In this document: positions 20,183 through 29,950 of the stretch, in pieces | How positions within the stretch are numbered: position 1 is the first letter of the stretch | How the letters are laid out: each line of letters starts with the position of its first letter | Assembly: GCF_001507645.1 (NCBI RefSeq) | Contig: NZ_CP013909.1 | Span: forward strand, 3,100,001 to 3,164,000 | From: Hymenobacter sedentarius | GTDB lineage: Bacteria; Bacteroidota; Bacteroidia; Cytophagales; Hymenobacteraceae | Reading direction: 5' to 3' | Length of the DNA: 64,000 nucleotides | Notes under the pieces: generated by a model | What the model was told of the DNA's origin: nothing | Seen by the model: only the letters and a program-made list of their open reading frames with translations | Database searches by the model: none | Translations under genes and position numbers: made by a program

Positions 20183-23100
20183 ATGAATAAATTCATTTCG
20201 GGCATTGTTGCCTTCTCGCTGAAGAATCGGTTTTTCGTCTTTTTCATGACGGCGCTGCTGGTGGCTGGGGGCGCCTACAGCTACGTGCACACGCCCATCG
20301 AGGCGTTTCCCGACGTCACGAACACGCAGATGATAATCGTGTCGCTCTGGCCCGGCCGCTCGGCCGAGGAGGTGGAGCGGTTTGTGAGCACGCCCATTGA
20401 GGTGGCCATGAACTCGGTGCAGATGAAGAGCAACATGCGCTCCATCAGCATGTTCGGTTTGTCAGTGCTCAAGATTAACTTCGAGGACAACGTGGAGGAC
20501 TTCTTCGCCCGGCAGCAGGTCAACAACCTGCTGCAGAGCGTGAACCTCCCACTGGGCTGTGAGTCGCATGTGCAGCCGCCGTACGGCCCCACCGGCGAGA
20601 TTTTCCGTTACACGGTGCAAAGCCGCACGCCGCGCACCACCAACGAATTGCTGGCCATTCAGGACTGGGTAGTGGAGCGGCAGCTTAAGTCGGTGCCCGG
20701 CGTGGCCGACATTGCGGCCTTCGGCGGCACCCGTAAAATCTACGAAATCAGCGTGAACCCCGCCATGCTGGCCAAGTACGACATGACCCCGCTGGAGGTG
20801 TACGATGCCGTGCAGAAGTCAAACCTGAACGTGGGCGGCGACGTGATTGAGAAGAACTCGCAGAGCTACGTGGTGCGCGGCATTGGCCTGCTAACCAAGC
20901 CCGAAGACATCGGCAACATCATCGTAAAGGACCAGAACGACGTGCCCATACTGGTGCGCAACGTGGCCCAGGTAACGGAGAGCAACGCCCCCCGCGTGGG
21001 CCAGGCCGGCCTCGACGACCAATCGGACGTGGTGGAAGGCATTGTCATCATGCGCAAAGGCGAAAACCCGGCCGAGGTGCTGGGCCGCGTCAAAGCCAAA
21101 ATCGCCGAGCTCAACGAAAAAGTACTGCCCGAGGGCGTGTACCTGAAAACGTTCTACGACCGCGACGTGCTGATGGACCACTGCACGCACACCGTGATTC
21201 ACAACCTGATTGAGGGCATTGTGCTCGTGACGGTGATTGTGCTGCTGTTTATGGCCGACTGGCGCACCACCCTCACAGTGGGCATTGTGATTCCGCTGGC
21301 GCTGCTGTTTGCCTTTATCTGCCTGCGGCTGAAGGGCATGAGCGCCAACCTGCTGAGCATGGGCGCCATTGATTTCGGCATTATCATCGACGGCGCCGTG
21401 GTCATGGTCGAGGGCATTTTTGTGGTGCTCGACCACAAGGCCCACCAAGTGGGCATGGAGAAGTTCAACAAGCTGGCCAAGCTGGGCATGATTAAGAAAA
21501 CCGGCGGCGAGCTGGGCAAGGCCATTTTCTTCTCCAAGCTGATTATTCTGACCTGCCTGCTGCCCATCTTCTCCTTTGAGAAAGTGGAGGGCAAGATGTT
21601 CAGCCCCTTGGCCTACACGCTGGGCTTTGCGCTGGTGGGCGCCCTGATTCTGACCCTGACGCTGGTGCCGGTGCTGTGCTCGCTGCTGCTCAACAAAAAC
21701 GTGAAGGAGAAGCACAACCCGGTGGTGAACTTCTTCGACCGCATCGTGACCGGCGCGTTTGCCTTCACCTACCGGCACAAGCTGCTGAGCGTGGGCACGG
21801 CGCTGGCCGTGGTGGCGCTGGGTTTGTACTCGTTCAAGTTCCTGGGCTCGGAGTTCTTGCCAGAGCTAAACGAGGGCGCGCTTTGGGTGGAAACCAAGCT
21901 GCCCATGTCGTCGTCACTCACCGAAACCAACAAGATGGCGGCCAACTACCGCCGCATCCTGCGCTCGTTTCCGGAGGTGACTTCCGTATTGAGCCAGACG
22001 GGTCGCTCCAACGACGGCACCGACCCCTCGGGCATCTACTACGTGCAGGCCCAGGTCAACCTCAAGCCCAAGGAAGAGTGGAAGCGCAACATCACGAAGG
22101 AGCAGCTGATTGACGAGATGGACAAGAAGCTGAAGGAGTACCCGGGCATTGTGTTCAACTACTCGCAGCCGATTATTGACAACGTGGAAGAAGCCGTGGC
22201 AGGCATCAACGCAGCCCTGGCCGTGAAGATTTTCGGCAACGACCTCAAAGCGCTCGATGGCAAGGCCAACGAAGTGTTTAAAGTGCTGAGCACGGTGCCG
22301 GGGGTGAAAGACCTGGGCATCCTGCGCAACCTGGGCCAGCCCGAAATGAGCGTGAAGCTCGACCAAACCCGCATGGCCGCCTACGGTGTGCAAACCGCCG
22401 ACGCCCAGACCGTGGTGGAAATGGCCGTGGGCGGCAAAGCCGCCACCCAAATTTACGAAGGCGAGCGCAAGTTCGACGTGACGGTGCGCTACCCCAAGCA
22501 GGACCGCGACACCGAAGCCAAAATCGGCGAGCTGCGCGTGCCAACCATCCGCGGCAGCAAGGTGGCCCTGAAGGAAATAGCCACCATCAAAACTGAAAAC
22601 GGCCCAGCCTTCGTTTACCACGACAACGGCCAGCGCTTCATCGCCGTGAAGTTCAGCATCCGGGACCGCGACATGGGCTCCACCATTGCCGAGGCCCAGA
22701 AGAAGATGGACAAGGCCATCAAGCTCGACAAAGGCTACCGCATCGAGTGGGCCGGCGAGTTTGAAAACCAGGTGCGCGCCACCAAGCGCCTCACCCAAGT
22801 GGTGCCGGTGTCATTGGTCATCATCTTCATTTTGCTGTTCATCACCTTCGGCAACGGCAAAGACGCGGCCTTGGTGCTCACCAACGTGCCGTTTGCGCTC
22901 ATCGGCGGCATCGCGGCCCTGCACCTCACGGGCGTCAACTTCAGCATCTCGGCGGGCATTGGCTTCATCGCCCTGCTCGGGATATGTATTCAGAACGGCA
23001 TTGTGCTGATTACGGTGTTCAAAGAGAACCTTCGCAAGAAGCTGAGCCTGGCCGAAAGCCTGCGCCTGGGGGTGGCCTCCCGCGTGCGCCCCGTGGTGAT

Positions 23101-23332
23101 GACGGCCCTCATGGCCATGATTGGGCTGTTTCCAGCGGCACTGAGCACCGGCATCGGCTCCGAGACCCAGAAACCTTTGGCCATCGTGGTGATTGGCGGG
23201 CTGGTGACAGCTACGGTGCTCACGCTCCTGATTTTCCCGCTCATTTTCGCTTTCTTCTACCGCGAAATGCACCAGGATGGCCCCACGCCGGAGCAGGTGG
23301 AAGCGGAGCGGCCCGTGCTGGTGGGGGCGTAA
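20183..23332 (+). CDS. CusA/CzcA-family heavy-metal efflux RND pump
   Basis: 1049 residues with the twelve-helix RND plan and two periplasmic loops. The helix-4 motif DFGIIIDGAVVMVE (about 396-409) is the heavy-metal-efflux signature carrying the acidic proton-relay residues. N-terminal SLKNRFFVFFMTALLVAGG and the segment VYTPIEAFPDV-type (here VHTPIEAFPDVTNTQ) are also typical. It expels divalent or monovalent metal ions across the envelope with the preceding adaptor and TolC protein. The ion cannot be read from the sequence. Confidence 0.95.
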   Translation: MNKFISGIVAFSLKNRFFVFFMTALLVAGGAYSYVHTPIEAFPDVTNTQMIIVSLWPGRSAEEVERFVSTPIEVAMNSVQMKSNMRSISMFGLSVLKINFEDNVEDFFARQQVNNLLQSVNLPLGCESHVQPPYGPTGEIFRYTVQSRTPRTTNELLAIQDWVVERQLKSVPGVADIAAFGGTRKIYEISVNPAMLAKYDMTPLEVYDAVQKSNLNVGGDVIEKNSQSYVVRGIGLLTKPEDIGNIIVKDQNDVPILVRNVAQVTESNAPRVGQAGLDDQSDVVEGIVIMRKGENPAEVLGRVKAKIAELNEKVLPEGVYLKTFYDRDVLMDHCTHTVIHNLIEGIVLVTVIVLLFMADWRTTLTVGIVIPLALLFAFICLRLKGMSANLLSMGAIDFGIIIDGAVVMVEGIFVVLDHKAHQVGMEKFNKLAKLGMIKKTGGELGKAIFFSKLIILTCLLPIFSFEKVEGKMFSPLAYTLGFALVGALILTLTLVPVLCSLLLNKNVKEKHNPVVNFFDRIVTGAFAFTYRHKLLSVGTALAVVALGLYSFKFLGSEFLPELNEGALWVETKLPMSSSLTETNKMAANYRRILRSFPEVTSVLSQTGRSNDGTDPSGIYYVQAQVNLKPKEEWKRNITKEQLIDEMDKKLKEYPGIVFNYSQPIIDNVEEAVAGINAALAVKIFGNDLKALDGKANEVFKVLSTVPGVKDLGILRNLGQPEMSVKLDQTRMAAYGVQTADAQTVVEMAVGGKAATQIYEGERKFDVTVRYPKQDRDTEAKIGELRVPTIRGSKVALKEIATIKTENGPAFVYHDNGQRFIAVKFSIRDRDMGSTIAEAQKKMDKAIKLDKGYRIEWAGEFENQVRATKRLTQVVPVSLVIIFILLFITFGNGKDAALVLTNVPFALIGGIAALHLTGVNFSISAGIGFIALLGICIQNGIVLITVFKENLRKKLSLAESLRLGVASRVRPVVMTALMAMIGLFPAALSTGIGSETQKPLAIVVIGGLVTATVLTLLIFPLIFAFFYREMHQDGPTPEQVEAERPVLVGA

Positions 23333-23521
23333 GCCTAGCGCTGGTTGCAACGCCAACCGTCGGGATGAATTCGTGTGGGCCGCTGGCCACTCACTGGAAA
23401 TCCAACTGAAAAGCCCGGCCGTAGGTAATTTGCGCAAACCAACCGCTGCAATGGCGGTTGAGAGCAACTCCGTTGGCTCAACGGCCCGCGGGTCCCCGAT
23501 TATTTCCCACCAGATTTTTCT

Positions 23522-24568
23522 ATGTCCGATACCCACGCCCAGGTTCAAGATTATTACGGCACCCAACTGCAAACCAGCCAGGACCTGCTCACCAACGCCT
23601 GCTGCACCGACGATATTCCGCTAGCCCACCGACGCATTCTGGCCCAACTCGCGCCCGAAGTGCTGGATAAATACTACGGCTGTGGCGTGTGCGTGCCCGA
23701 TGCCATCGAGGGCCTCACGGTGCTGGATTTGGGCAGCGGCTCGGGCCGCGACGCCTTTTTGCTCTCCAAGCTGGTGGGCGAAAACGGCCGCGTTATCGGC
23801 GTCGACATGACTGAGGAGCAGCTCGACGTAGCCCGCCGCCACGTGGCGTTTCACACCGAAAAGTTCGGCTACACCCAGCCCAACGTGGAGTTCCGCCACG
23901 GCTACATTGAAGATTTGCTCGCCGCCGGCCTGCCCGATAATAGCGTGGACCTGGTGGTGAGCAACTGCGTGCTCAACCTCAGTACCGACAAAGAGGCCAC
24001 GTATCGCGAGATTTTCCGGGTGCTCAAGCCCGGCGGGGAGCTGTTCATCGCGGACGTTTTTGCCGACCGCCGCGTGCCCGAAGCCCTCCGGCAGGACCCA
24101 ATCCTTTACGGCGAGTGCCTGAGCGGCGCCCTGTACACCGAAGATTTCCGGCGCCTGCTCCTGAGCCTGGGCGTGCACGACTACCGCCTGTTTTCGAGCC
24201 GCCGCCTCACCATCAACAACCCCGAAATCGAAGCCAAAGTTGGTAACATCGGCTTCTATTCCTTTACGGTGCGCGCCTTCAAGCTCGACCTGGAAGACCG
24301 CTGCGAAGACCACGGCCAGGTAGCCACCTACCTCGGCACCGTGCCCGGCCAGCCCACCCAGTTTGTGCTCGACGACCACCACACCTTCGAGACCGGCCGG
24401 CCCATGCTGGTGTGCGGCAACACCGCCGCCATGGTCAGCGACACCCGCTACGCGCCGTATTTTCAAGTGGTAGGCGACAAAAGCCGGCATTTTGGCTTGT
24501 TCGACTGCGGCCCTACACCGGCCACGGCCAAGGCCTCGGGAGAAACATTAGGCGGCAGCTGCTGCTAG
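23522..24568 (+). CDS. arsM: ArsM-like arsenite S-adenosylmethionine methyltransferase
   Basis: 348 residues. SAM-binding motif I is LDLGSGSGRDAFLLS near 68-82 and the post-motif segment SNCVLNLSTDKEATYREIFRVLKPGGELFIADVF is diagnostic. Three cysteines match the arsenite ligands of characterised ArsM enzymes in order and spacing: C54 in YYGCG, C149 in NCVLN and C199 in GECLSG (50 residues apart, as in known ArsM). An extra Cys follows at C57 and the protein ends GGSCC. It follows the metal-efflux operon on the same strand, so the two may form a detoxification cluster. Confidence 0.85.
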   Translation: MSDTHAQVQDYYGTQLQTSQDLLTNACCTDDIPLAHRRILAQLAPEVLDKYYGCGVCVPDAIEGLTVLDLGSGSGRDAFLLSKLVGENGRVIGVDMTEEQLDVARRHVAFHTEKFGYTQPNVEFRHGYIEDLLAAGLPDNSVDLVVSNCVLNLSTDKEATYREIFRVLKPGGELFIADVFADRRVPEALRQDPILYGECLSGALYTEDFRRLLLSLGVHDYRLFSSRRLTINNPEIEAKVGNIGFYSFTVRAFKLDLEDRCEDHGQVATYLGTVPGQPTQFVLDDHHTFETGRPMLVCGNTAAMVSDTRYAPYFQVVGDKSRHFGLFDCGPTPATAKASGETLGGSCC

Positions 24569-24600
24569 GGTCTGTGCCTGATAAAAGAAGGCCTGCTCAT

Positions 24601-24646
24601 AAAAGAACGGTCATGCTGAGCGCAGCCGAAGCATGACCGTTCTTTT
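24601..24646. terminator. Compact hairpin derived from the GTCATGCTGAGC family (copy 6)
   Basis: Perfect 17 bp stem (24601-24617 with 24630-24646), loop 12 nt, ending in TTTTATTT. The stem contains GGTCATGCT and the loop GAGCGCAGCCGA, so it is a shortened palindrome of the large family. It lies between convergent genes and should terminate both. Confidence 0.85.
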
Positions 24647-24668
24647 ATTTGGAAATACGAGTCGCCCA

Positions 24669-26156
24669 CTACCGCGTTAGGCGGGCTTTCAGGTTGGCCA
24701 TTAGGCCAGTAAGCTCTGGAGCGGTGCGGGTCAGCAAAACGCCCGCGCCGTATACCACCGTGAGAATGCTGCCGCGCAGCAGCAGCGTGAGCCAAGCGTT
24801 GGGCAGTTCGGGCGGGGCCCAGGCGGCCAGGCCGGCCACTGCGGCCACCGCCAGAATGCGCGCAATGCGGCCATCAAACGGCTGCATGCCGTAGGTGCGC
24901 CACACAAACCAGGTGCGCGCCGTGTTGATGCCGACCAGCGCAATGCAGTAGGCCAGGGCGGCGCCGGCCAGCCCCAGCCACGGAATCAGCAGCCAGTTGA
25001 GCACCACCACGGCGGCAGCCAGCGAGATGTTGAAAACCAGGTCGAAGCGGTAGCGGGGCGAGGTCGCCACGATGATGCCGTTGACCCCCGTGATGCCATC
25101 GACAAGCCGGCCGGCCAGCAGCAGGAGCACCGCCGTGGTGCCTACCGCATACTCCGGCCGGTGAATCAACCCGTAAATGAAGTTCAGGTTCAGCCCAATG
25201 CCCAGGGCCAGGTAGCAGCCCAGCAGCGTGTTGATGCGGGTGCTGCGCCGGTAGAAGTCGGCCATCTTGGCCATGTCGCCTTCCTTCCAGTACTCGGCGA
25301 TAAGCGAAAAAGCCGTTTTGTAGAGCGCCCGGAAAGGCAGCACCAGGGCGGTGCTTACGTTGGTGGCAATGAGGTAGATGCCGGCCATGGCAAAGCCTTT
25401 TTTGGTGCCCACCATCAGGCTGTCGATGTTGAGCAGCACCGTGCCTGAAATGTTGCTCAGCAGCACAAAAGCCCCGAAGCCCAGCATCTCGCGCAGCGGC
25501 TTGATGCGCAACGCCGCCCGCGTGGGCCGCAGGTGCAGCTCGCCAATGGCCGCCAGGTAGGCCGCAAGCAGCAACGCCACCACGGCATACGCCCCCACAT
25601 ACGCCAGTACGAAGCCATGGAAGGTCAAAAAGCCCTGGCTATAGGCCACGGCCGCGCCCACCAGCATGAGCCGCAGCAAAATCTCCTGGCAAAACGAGGA
25701 AAAAGACGTGTGAAACAGCGAGCGCAGGTAGGCATCCTGCAGCGAGCCCAGCATAATGCAGCCCGCCAGCCCAATGGCCGCCAGATAATGCGGCGCCAGC
25801 AAATCCGCATCGCCCTTGGCGTACCACTGCAACAGCAGCGGCTTGCCAACCCACATGAGCAGCGACACCACTCCAAAGCCGATGAGCGGCGGGCCAAGCA
25901 GCAGCGGCAGAAACCCCGCGTGGTTGCGCCCCTGGTTGCGGAAAAACGGGAAGTAGCGCATGCCCGCATTCGCAAAGCCAAAGGCTGCCACCTGTGCCCC
26001 AATGGTGGCCATGGGCACCAGCACGCTGCCTACCAGACCAATCTGGGCCGGCGACAGCAGCCGCGGCAGCACCAGAATGGTATTGGCAAAGCCAATGGCC
26101 AGGCCCACATAAGAAATCAGGGTGTTGCGGATGCCCTGGCGCTGAACGATGCCCAA
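24669..26156 (-). CDS. Wzx-type oligosaccharide flippase
   Basis: 495 residues, mostly hydrophobic, with about 12-14 membrane helices and the N-terminal pattern of polysaccharide flippases (RNTLISYVGLAIGFANTILVLPRLLSPAQIGLVG). It would flip lipid-linked glycan units across the inner membrane. It is the last gene of the glycan locus, with a gap of about 35 bp after the deacetylase gene, so co-transcription is likely. Confidence 0.87.
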   Translation of the reverse strand: MGIVQRQGIRNTLISYVGLAIGFANTILVLPRLLSPAQIGLVGSVLVPMATIGAQVAAFGFANAGMRYFPFFRNQGRNHAGFLPLLLGPPLIGFGVVSLLMWVGKPLLLQWYAKGDADLLAPHYLAAIGLAGCIMLGSLQDAYLRSLFHTSFSSFCQEILLRLMLVGAAVAYSQGFLTFHGFVLAYVGAYAVVALLLAAYLAAIGELHLRPTRAALRIKPLREMLGFGAFVLLSNISGTVLLNIDSLMVGTKKGFAMAGIYLIATNVSTALVLPFRALYKTAFSLIAEYWKEGDMAKMADFYRRSTRINTLLGCYLALGIGLNLNFIYGLIHRPEYAVGTTAVLLLLAGRLVDGITGVNGIIVATSPRYRFDLVFNISLAAAVVVLNWLLIPWLGLAGAALAYCIALVGINTARTWFVWRTYGMQPFDGRIARILAVAAVAGLAAWAPPELPNAWLTLLLRGSILTVVYGAGVLLTRTAPELTGLMANLKARLTR

Positions 26157-26190
26157 AAGAGTGCGGGAATGAGGAAGTGAAGAAGTTGGG

Positions 26191-27567
26191 CTAAACGGAA
26201 AATTGCTGACAGATTTCGCGCCCCGTGAGGAAGACGGCTCCCCGCTGGCTCAGGTGCTGCATGATTTCGTGAAACTGACGGGGCCCGGTGGTCTGGTTGG
26301 CGGGGTCAAAGTTCTCATTGTGCCAGAGCACCGAGGCCACCCCGCCAAACCGCTCAATCTCAGCAAACAGCGGCGTCAAAGCCGGTAGGATTTCTTCCGG
26401 GCCCAGTTGCAGGTAGTGGGGGTGGTGCAGGGTTGCATCCATCACCTGGAGCGGGATTTGCAGGAAGTGGTGGCTGGTGCCGGTTTCGAAGTTGAAGGGG
26501 TAGAAGGGGTGGCAGTAGGAATTGCGGAAGCCAAAATGCTCGGCAAAGCCCAGCGTGGAATCGTAGGCAAAGCCGGCGTTATCGACTATAGCGGGCGTGC
26601 GCCGGGGCTCCCAGCGCAGGTAATGAAAACGCAGCCCCTGTGGCTCAATTTGCAGGGAGTGAAGCTCCTTCGCAAGCTGCCGCACCTCGGTTGCCGTGCC
26701 AATGCTGCCGTGCAGGCCCAGCTCACAGCCCTGCTTTTTTAGCTCAGCGAAGCGTTGGCGTAGGGGCGGCGTGAGCCGGTAATCCGCATTGGGAGTACCA
26801 TCGGCGCTCGCCTGGTGATTCGGGAGGATGAAAAAAGTAGACTTCGCGCCGTGTGTGGCTGTTGCTTTCGCCACGGCTTCTAGGTTGTCCCAGGCACCGG
26901 GCCGGGTGAGGTGTTGCCAGACTTTGCGGCCGAAAGTAGCCCAATTTCGCCGCTGCAAGGCAGTCTTGGCGGAGGCTTTCCAGCCGCTGCGCAGGTTGTC
27001 GATGTCGTGGCTGATGAAGGCGGCGAACGGGGCTTTTCCAGCCCAACTTCTTGGCTTTAGCTCTTGGCCGGTTACGTGTTCGATGGCCGTCTTCAGCACA
27101 TCGAAATAATAATTAACCACGGGCAAGGCCACAAAGCCATACTGCTGCTGCACACTTTCGGCATAAGGAAACCGCCCATGCCGGTCGCGCGCCGCCGAAA
27201 AGTATTCCTGCCAGCCGCTCAGCAGGTAAAAAGCAGCAGCTATGATATCGGCATTGATGGTGGTGCGACCCGGGCTCAACTCCAGTAGCGGCGCCTCCGG
27301 GGCGGCATCAAAAAAGAACGGCACCAACTGGCCCCGCCATTCGCGCCGGTTGGGCGGCGCCGGGTAGGGGAGCGTGCCGCTGAAAAAGTCGCCCGCGCCC
27401 TCCCGAACTTCGATGGTGGGCCGGGCTGCTGCGTAACCGATGCTGACAGCGGGCACCCGCTGGTAAGCCAGCTCAAAATGCCGCAATACATACGCCAGCC
27501 GTACCTCGGCCGAAACCGGTGTAGCTACCAGCGGCGGTAGCAAAGCAGAAGGAGCAGCGGCAGGCAT
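26191..27567 (-). CDS. Polysaccharide deacetylase family protein
   Basis: 458 residues from the ATG at 27567. Residues 1-190 form an N-terminal extension common in Bacteroidota homologues of glycan loci. The NodB-like core begins with FISHDIDNLRSGW (the Asp pair of the catalytic motif), continues with TFFILPN, LGLHGS and YDSTLGFAEHFGFRN, and ends with VASVLWHNENFD. It probably removes N- or O-acetyl groups from the glycan. A longer in-frame extension upstream overlaps the preceding gene and is not credible. Confidence 0.82.
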   Translation of the reverse strand: MPAAAPSALLPPLVATPVSAEVRLAYVLRHFELAYQRVPAVSIGYAAARPTIEVREGAGDFFSGTLPYPAPPNRREWRGQLVPFFFDAAPEAPLLELSPGRTTINADIIAAAFYLLSGWQEYFSAARDRHGRFPYAESVQQQYGFVALPVVNYYFDVLKTAIEHVTGQELKPRSWAGKAPFAAFISHDIDNLRSGWKASAKTALQRRNWATFGRKVWQHLTRPGAWDNLEAVAKATATHGAKSTFFILPNHQASADGTPNADYRLTPPLRQRFAELKKQGCELGLHGSIGTATEVRQLAKELHSLQIEPQGLRFHYLRWEPRRTPAIVDNAGFAYDSTLGFAEHFGFRNSYCHPFYPFNFETGTSHHFLQIPLQVMDATLHHPHYLQLGPEEILPALTPLFAEIERFGGVASVLWHNENFDPANQTTGPRQFHEIMQHLSQRGAVFLTGREICQQFSV

Positions 27568-27602
27568 TGCAGCAAAAGTACGGTGGGGCTTGCCCGCGTT
27601 CG

Positions 27603-28907
27603 CTAGCGCCGAGGCTGGGCTTCGAGCCACTGGTTGAGCAGGGCCAGGGTGCGGGGCTGGCTGCAGCCTTCGTCCGGTGTGCCGAGGGTGGCGTTGTAAT
27701 AGGCGGCGCGGCGGTAGAGGTCGGCGGGCTTGTGCTGGGCGTACCGGCGCAGCGCCGCCGCCAGTTCCACGGGGTTGTTGGCGCGCTCTACCAGCCCGTG
27801 GGCGGCGTAGCCGTAGTAGTCGTCGGTGTGGGGGTTGGTGCCGAAGCGGTAGTAAATGCTGGCTACGTTCAGCAGCGTGGCTTCTAGGTGCGTGGAAGTA
27901 TCGGCTGCCACCAGCGCATCCTGCCGCAGCAGAAAATCGAACACGTTTTCTTCCCGCGCGCTCGACCATTGTAAGTTGGGCAGCAACCGGCGCAGTGGCT
28001 CAAAGTCGCGCCCGTCGCTGGGGTGGGGACGCAGGGTGAAGGTGAGTTCCGGCAGCTCACGCAGCAGGTACACCAGCGCCTCGGTCAACGGCTCCAGCGG
28101 GTCATGGATGTTGCAGGCCACACCCACGCGTCGCACGGCTGGCGCGGTGTTGCGCCGGGCCAGGTAGGCGTCGGCTTTGGGCATGCCCACCAGTTCCACT
28201 TGGCCCTGCACGGGGCCGCAGCGGCGGTACTTGTCCAGGGCGTCCTGGCCTTCCAGCAGGCTGAGGTCGAAGCCCAGGGGCGGGAAGTTGGCACTTACGC
28301 TGGCGTGCTGCACGTAGGCCGTGGGCACGCCCTCGGCGCGGCAGGCCAGCAGCAGCGAGCGGGTGTCGTCGTTGTGGTCGTTGGAGAACACCACGGCGCG
28401 CGGCCGGTAGTGGCGCAGCGCCCGGCGATACACCTCGTAGTAGCCGATGGCGTAAAAAATGAAGTCAAAAAAACGCCACGCCCGGCGGCCATCGGTGCGC
28501 AGCAGCCCAACGAAGGCCAGTGGAAACTGCCAGTAGTACAGCAGCTTGCGGCGCAATGAGAGCCGGTTTACCGTGGCATTATACCGGCCAATGTGCTTGG
28601 CTTGCCCGGCCACCAGCACGGCATCGGGCCGGGCTTGTTGGATGAACTCCAGCGCGTCGTAGTTGTTGGCGCTCACCACGTAGAGCCACACTTTGCCGTG
28701 CAGGTCCTCTCGGTTCCGAATGGGCTGAAAGATGTTGCCCACCAGCCGCAGGCCCGCGTAGCCCAGCACCCGCGCCAGCCGTTTCAGCGGATTGGCGGGC
28801 GAGATGCTGGCCAGGGCCGCTGCGGGCAGCGCTGCAAACACCGCCGTGAAGCGCAACTGCAGAATGTCGCGCAGCCGCGCAATAAGCGGCAAGGTACGCG
28901 GCGGCAT
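27603..28907 (-). CDS. GT-B-like surface glycan enzyme, candidate nonulosonate transferase
   Basis: 434 residues from the ATG at 28907, which overlaps the pseI stop by one base. The middle part carries VVFSNDHNDDTRSLLLACRAEG and TAYVQHASVS, and the C-terminal half has TLRPHPSDGRDF with an HP motif and AADTSTHLEATLLNVASIYYRFG. This is the layout of GT-B enzymes of capsule and CDP-glycerol type, and an HP motif also occurs in bacterial sialyltransferases. Coupling to pseI makes transfer of pseudaminic acid a reasonable guess, but neither family nor substrate is proven. Confidence 0.6.
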   Translation of the reverse strand: MPPRTLPLIARLRDILQLRFTAVFAALPAAALASISPANPLKRLARVLGYAGLRLVGNIFQPIRNREDLHGKVWLYVVSANNYDALEFIQQARPDAVLVAGQAKHIGRYNATVNRLSLRRKLLYYWQFPLAFVGLLRTDGRRAWRFFDFIFYAIGYYEVYRRALRHYRPRAVVFSNDHNDDTRSLLLACRAEGVPTAYVQHASVSANFPPLGFDLSLLEGQDALDKYRRCGPVQGQVELVGMPKADAYLARRNTAPAVRRVGVACNIHDPLEPLTEALVYLLRELPELTFTLRPHPSDGRDFEPLRRLLPNLQWSSAREENVFDFLLRQDALVAADTSTHLEATLLNVASIYYRFGTNPHTDDYYGYAAHGLVERANNPVELAAALRRYAQHKPADLYRRAAYYNATLGTPDEGCSQPRTLALLNQWLEAQPRR

Positions 28908-29950
28908 TAGAGCGCCTCCCACGTCAGGGGCGTGCCGGGCTTCAGGTCGCGGGTGGCTTTGCGGCCCAGCACCACGTCCCAGTGCCGGGGCCAGAGGCCG
29001 TCGCCGGGGCGAATGATTTTCAGGTTTTTCGTAGTGAATTCCTCGCCCGCGGCAATGGGCTGAGCCACGTAAATGCTGCGCTTGTAGAGGCGGCTTTTTT
29101 CTTCGCCGGTCTGGATGCAGAGCTGCACCGTGCCCAGGGCCTGGTGGGCCCGCTCGGTTTCTTCCACCAGCATTTTCAGCTCGTGGGGCTCCAGCGAAAA
29201 GGCGGAGTCCACGCCGCCCTCGGCCCGGCTCAGGGTGAAGTGCTTTTCGATGACGCAGGCGCCCAGCGCCACGGCCGCCACGCTCGCGCCCACGCCCATG
29301 GTGTGGTCGCTCAGGCCGATGGGGCAGCCGAAGGTTTCGGCCAGCACGGGGATGGTGCGCAGGTTGGTGTTGGCCGGCGAGGCGGGGTAAGTGCTGGTGC
29401 ACTTAAGGAGCACCAGCTCGCGGCAGCCGGCTTCGCGCAGCACCCGCACGGCGTCGTCGATTTCGGCCAGGGTGGCGGCCCCGGTGCTCACAATCACGGG
29501 CTTGCCGGTGGCGGCCACCTTGCGCAGCAGCGGCCAGTGGGCATTTTCAAACGAGGCAATTTTGTAGGCCGGCACGTCCAGCGTCTCCAGAAAGTCTACC
29601 GCCGTCTCATCAAACGGCGAGCTGAAGGCCAGCATGCCGTGCTGCCGGGCCCGGGCAAACAGCTCGGCGTGCCACTCCCAGGGCGTGTGCGCCTCTTCGT
29701 AGAGCTTGTACAAATTCTTGCCCTCCCACAGCGACTGGCCTTCTTCGTCGATGGCAAAGCCCGTGTCCATGGTAATGGTATCGGCGGTATAGGTCTGCAG
29801 CTTGAGGGCATCAACGCCGGCAGCGGCAGCAGCATCGACCAGGGCCAAAGCGCGCTTCAGGCTCTGGTTGTGGTTGCCCGACATTTCGGCGATGATAAAC
29901 GGCTTGTGAGCGGGGCCAACCGGACGGCCACCGATGGTAATTTCGGTCAT
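28907..29950 (-). CDS. pseI: Pseudaminic acid synthase PseI
   Basis: 347 residues from the ATG at 29950 (MTEITIGGRPVG). NeuB-type TIM barrel with PFIIAEMSGNHNQSLKRAL near 14-32, DALKLQTYTADTITMD, FSSPFDETAVDFLE, YKIASFE, and SDHTMGVGASVAAVALGACVIEKHFTL, followed by a SAF domain (RSIYVAQPIAAGEEFTTKNLKIIRPGDG). The SGNH and LKLQTYTADT wording fits PseI better than NeuB. It condenses a 6-deoxy-2,4-diacetamido sugar with phosphoenolpyruvate. A longer in-frame start is possible but adds a poorly composed segment. Confidence 0.88.
   Translation of the reverse strand: MTEITIGGRPVGPAHKPFIIAEMSGNHNQSLKRALALVDAAAAAGVDALKLQTYTADTITMDTGFAIDEEGQSLWEGKNLYKLYEEAHTPWEWHAELFARARQHGMLAFSSPFDETAVDFLETLDVPAYKIASFENAHWPLLRKVAATGKPVIVSTGAATLAEIDDAVRVLREAGCRELVLLKCTSTYPASPANTNLRTIPVLAETFGCPIGLSDHTMGVGASVAAVALGACVIEKHFTLSRAEGGVDSAFSLEPHELKMLVEETERAHQALGTVQLCIQTGEEKSRLYKRSIYVAQPIAAGEEFTTKNLKIIRPGDGLWPRHWDVVLGRKATRDLKPGTPLTWEAL

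Noticed and set aside
20891..21778. Minus-strand open frame opposite the CusA-type pump
   Set aside because: His/Gln/Val-rich shadow frame; the plus strand encodes conserved RND helices there.
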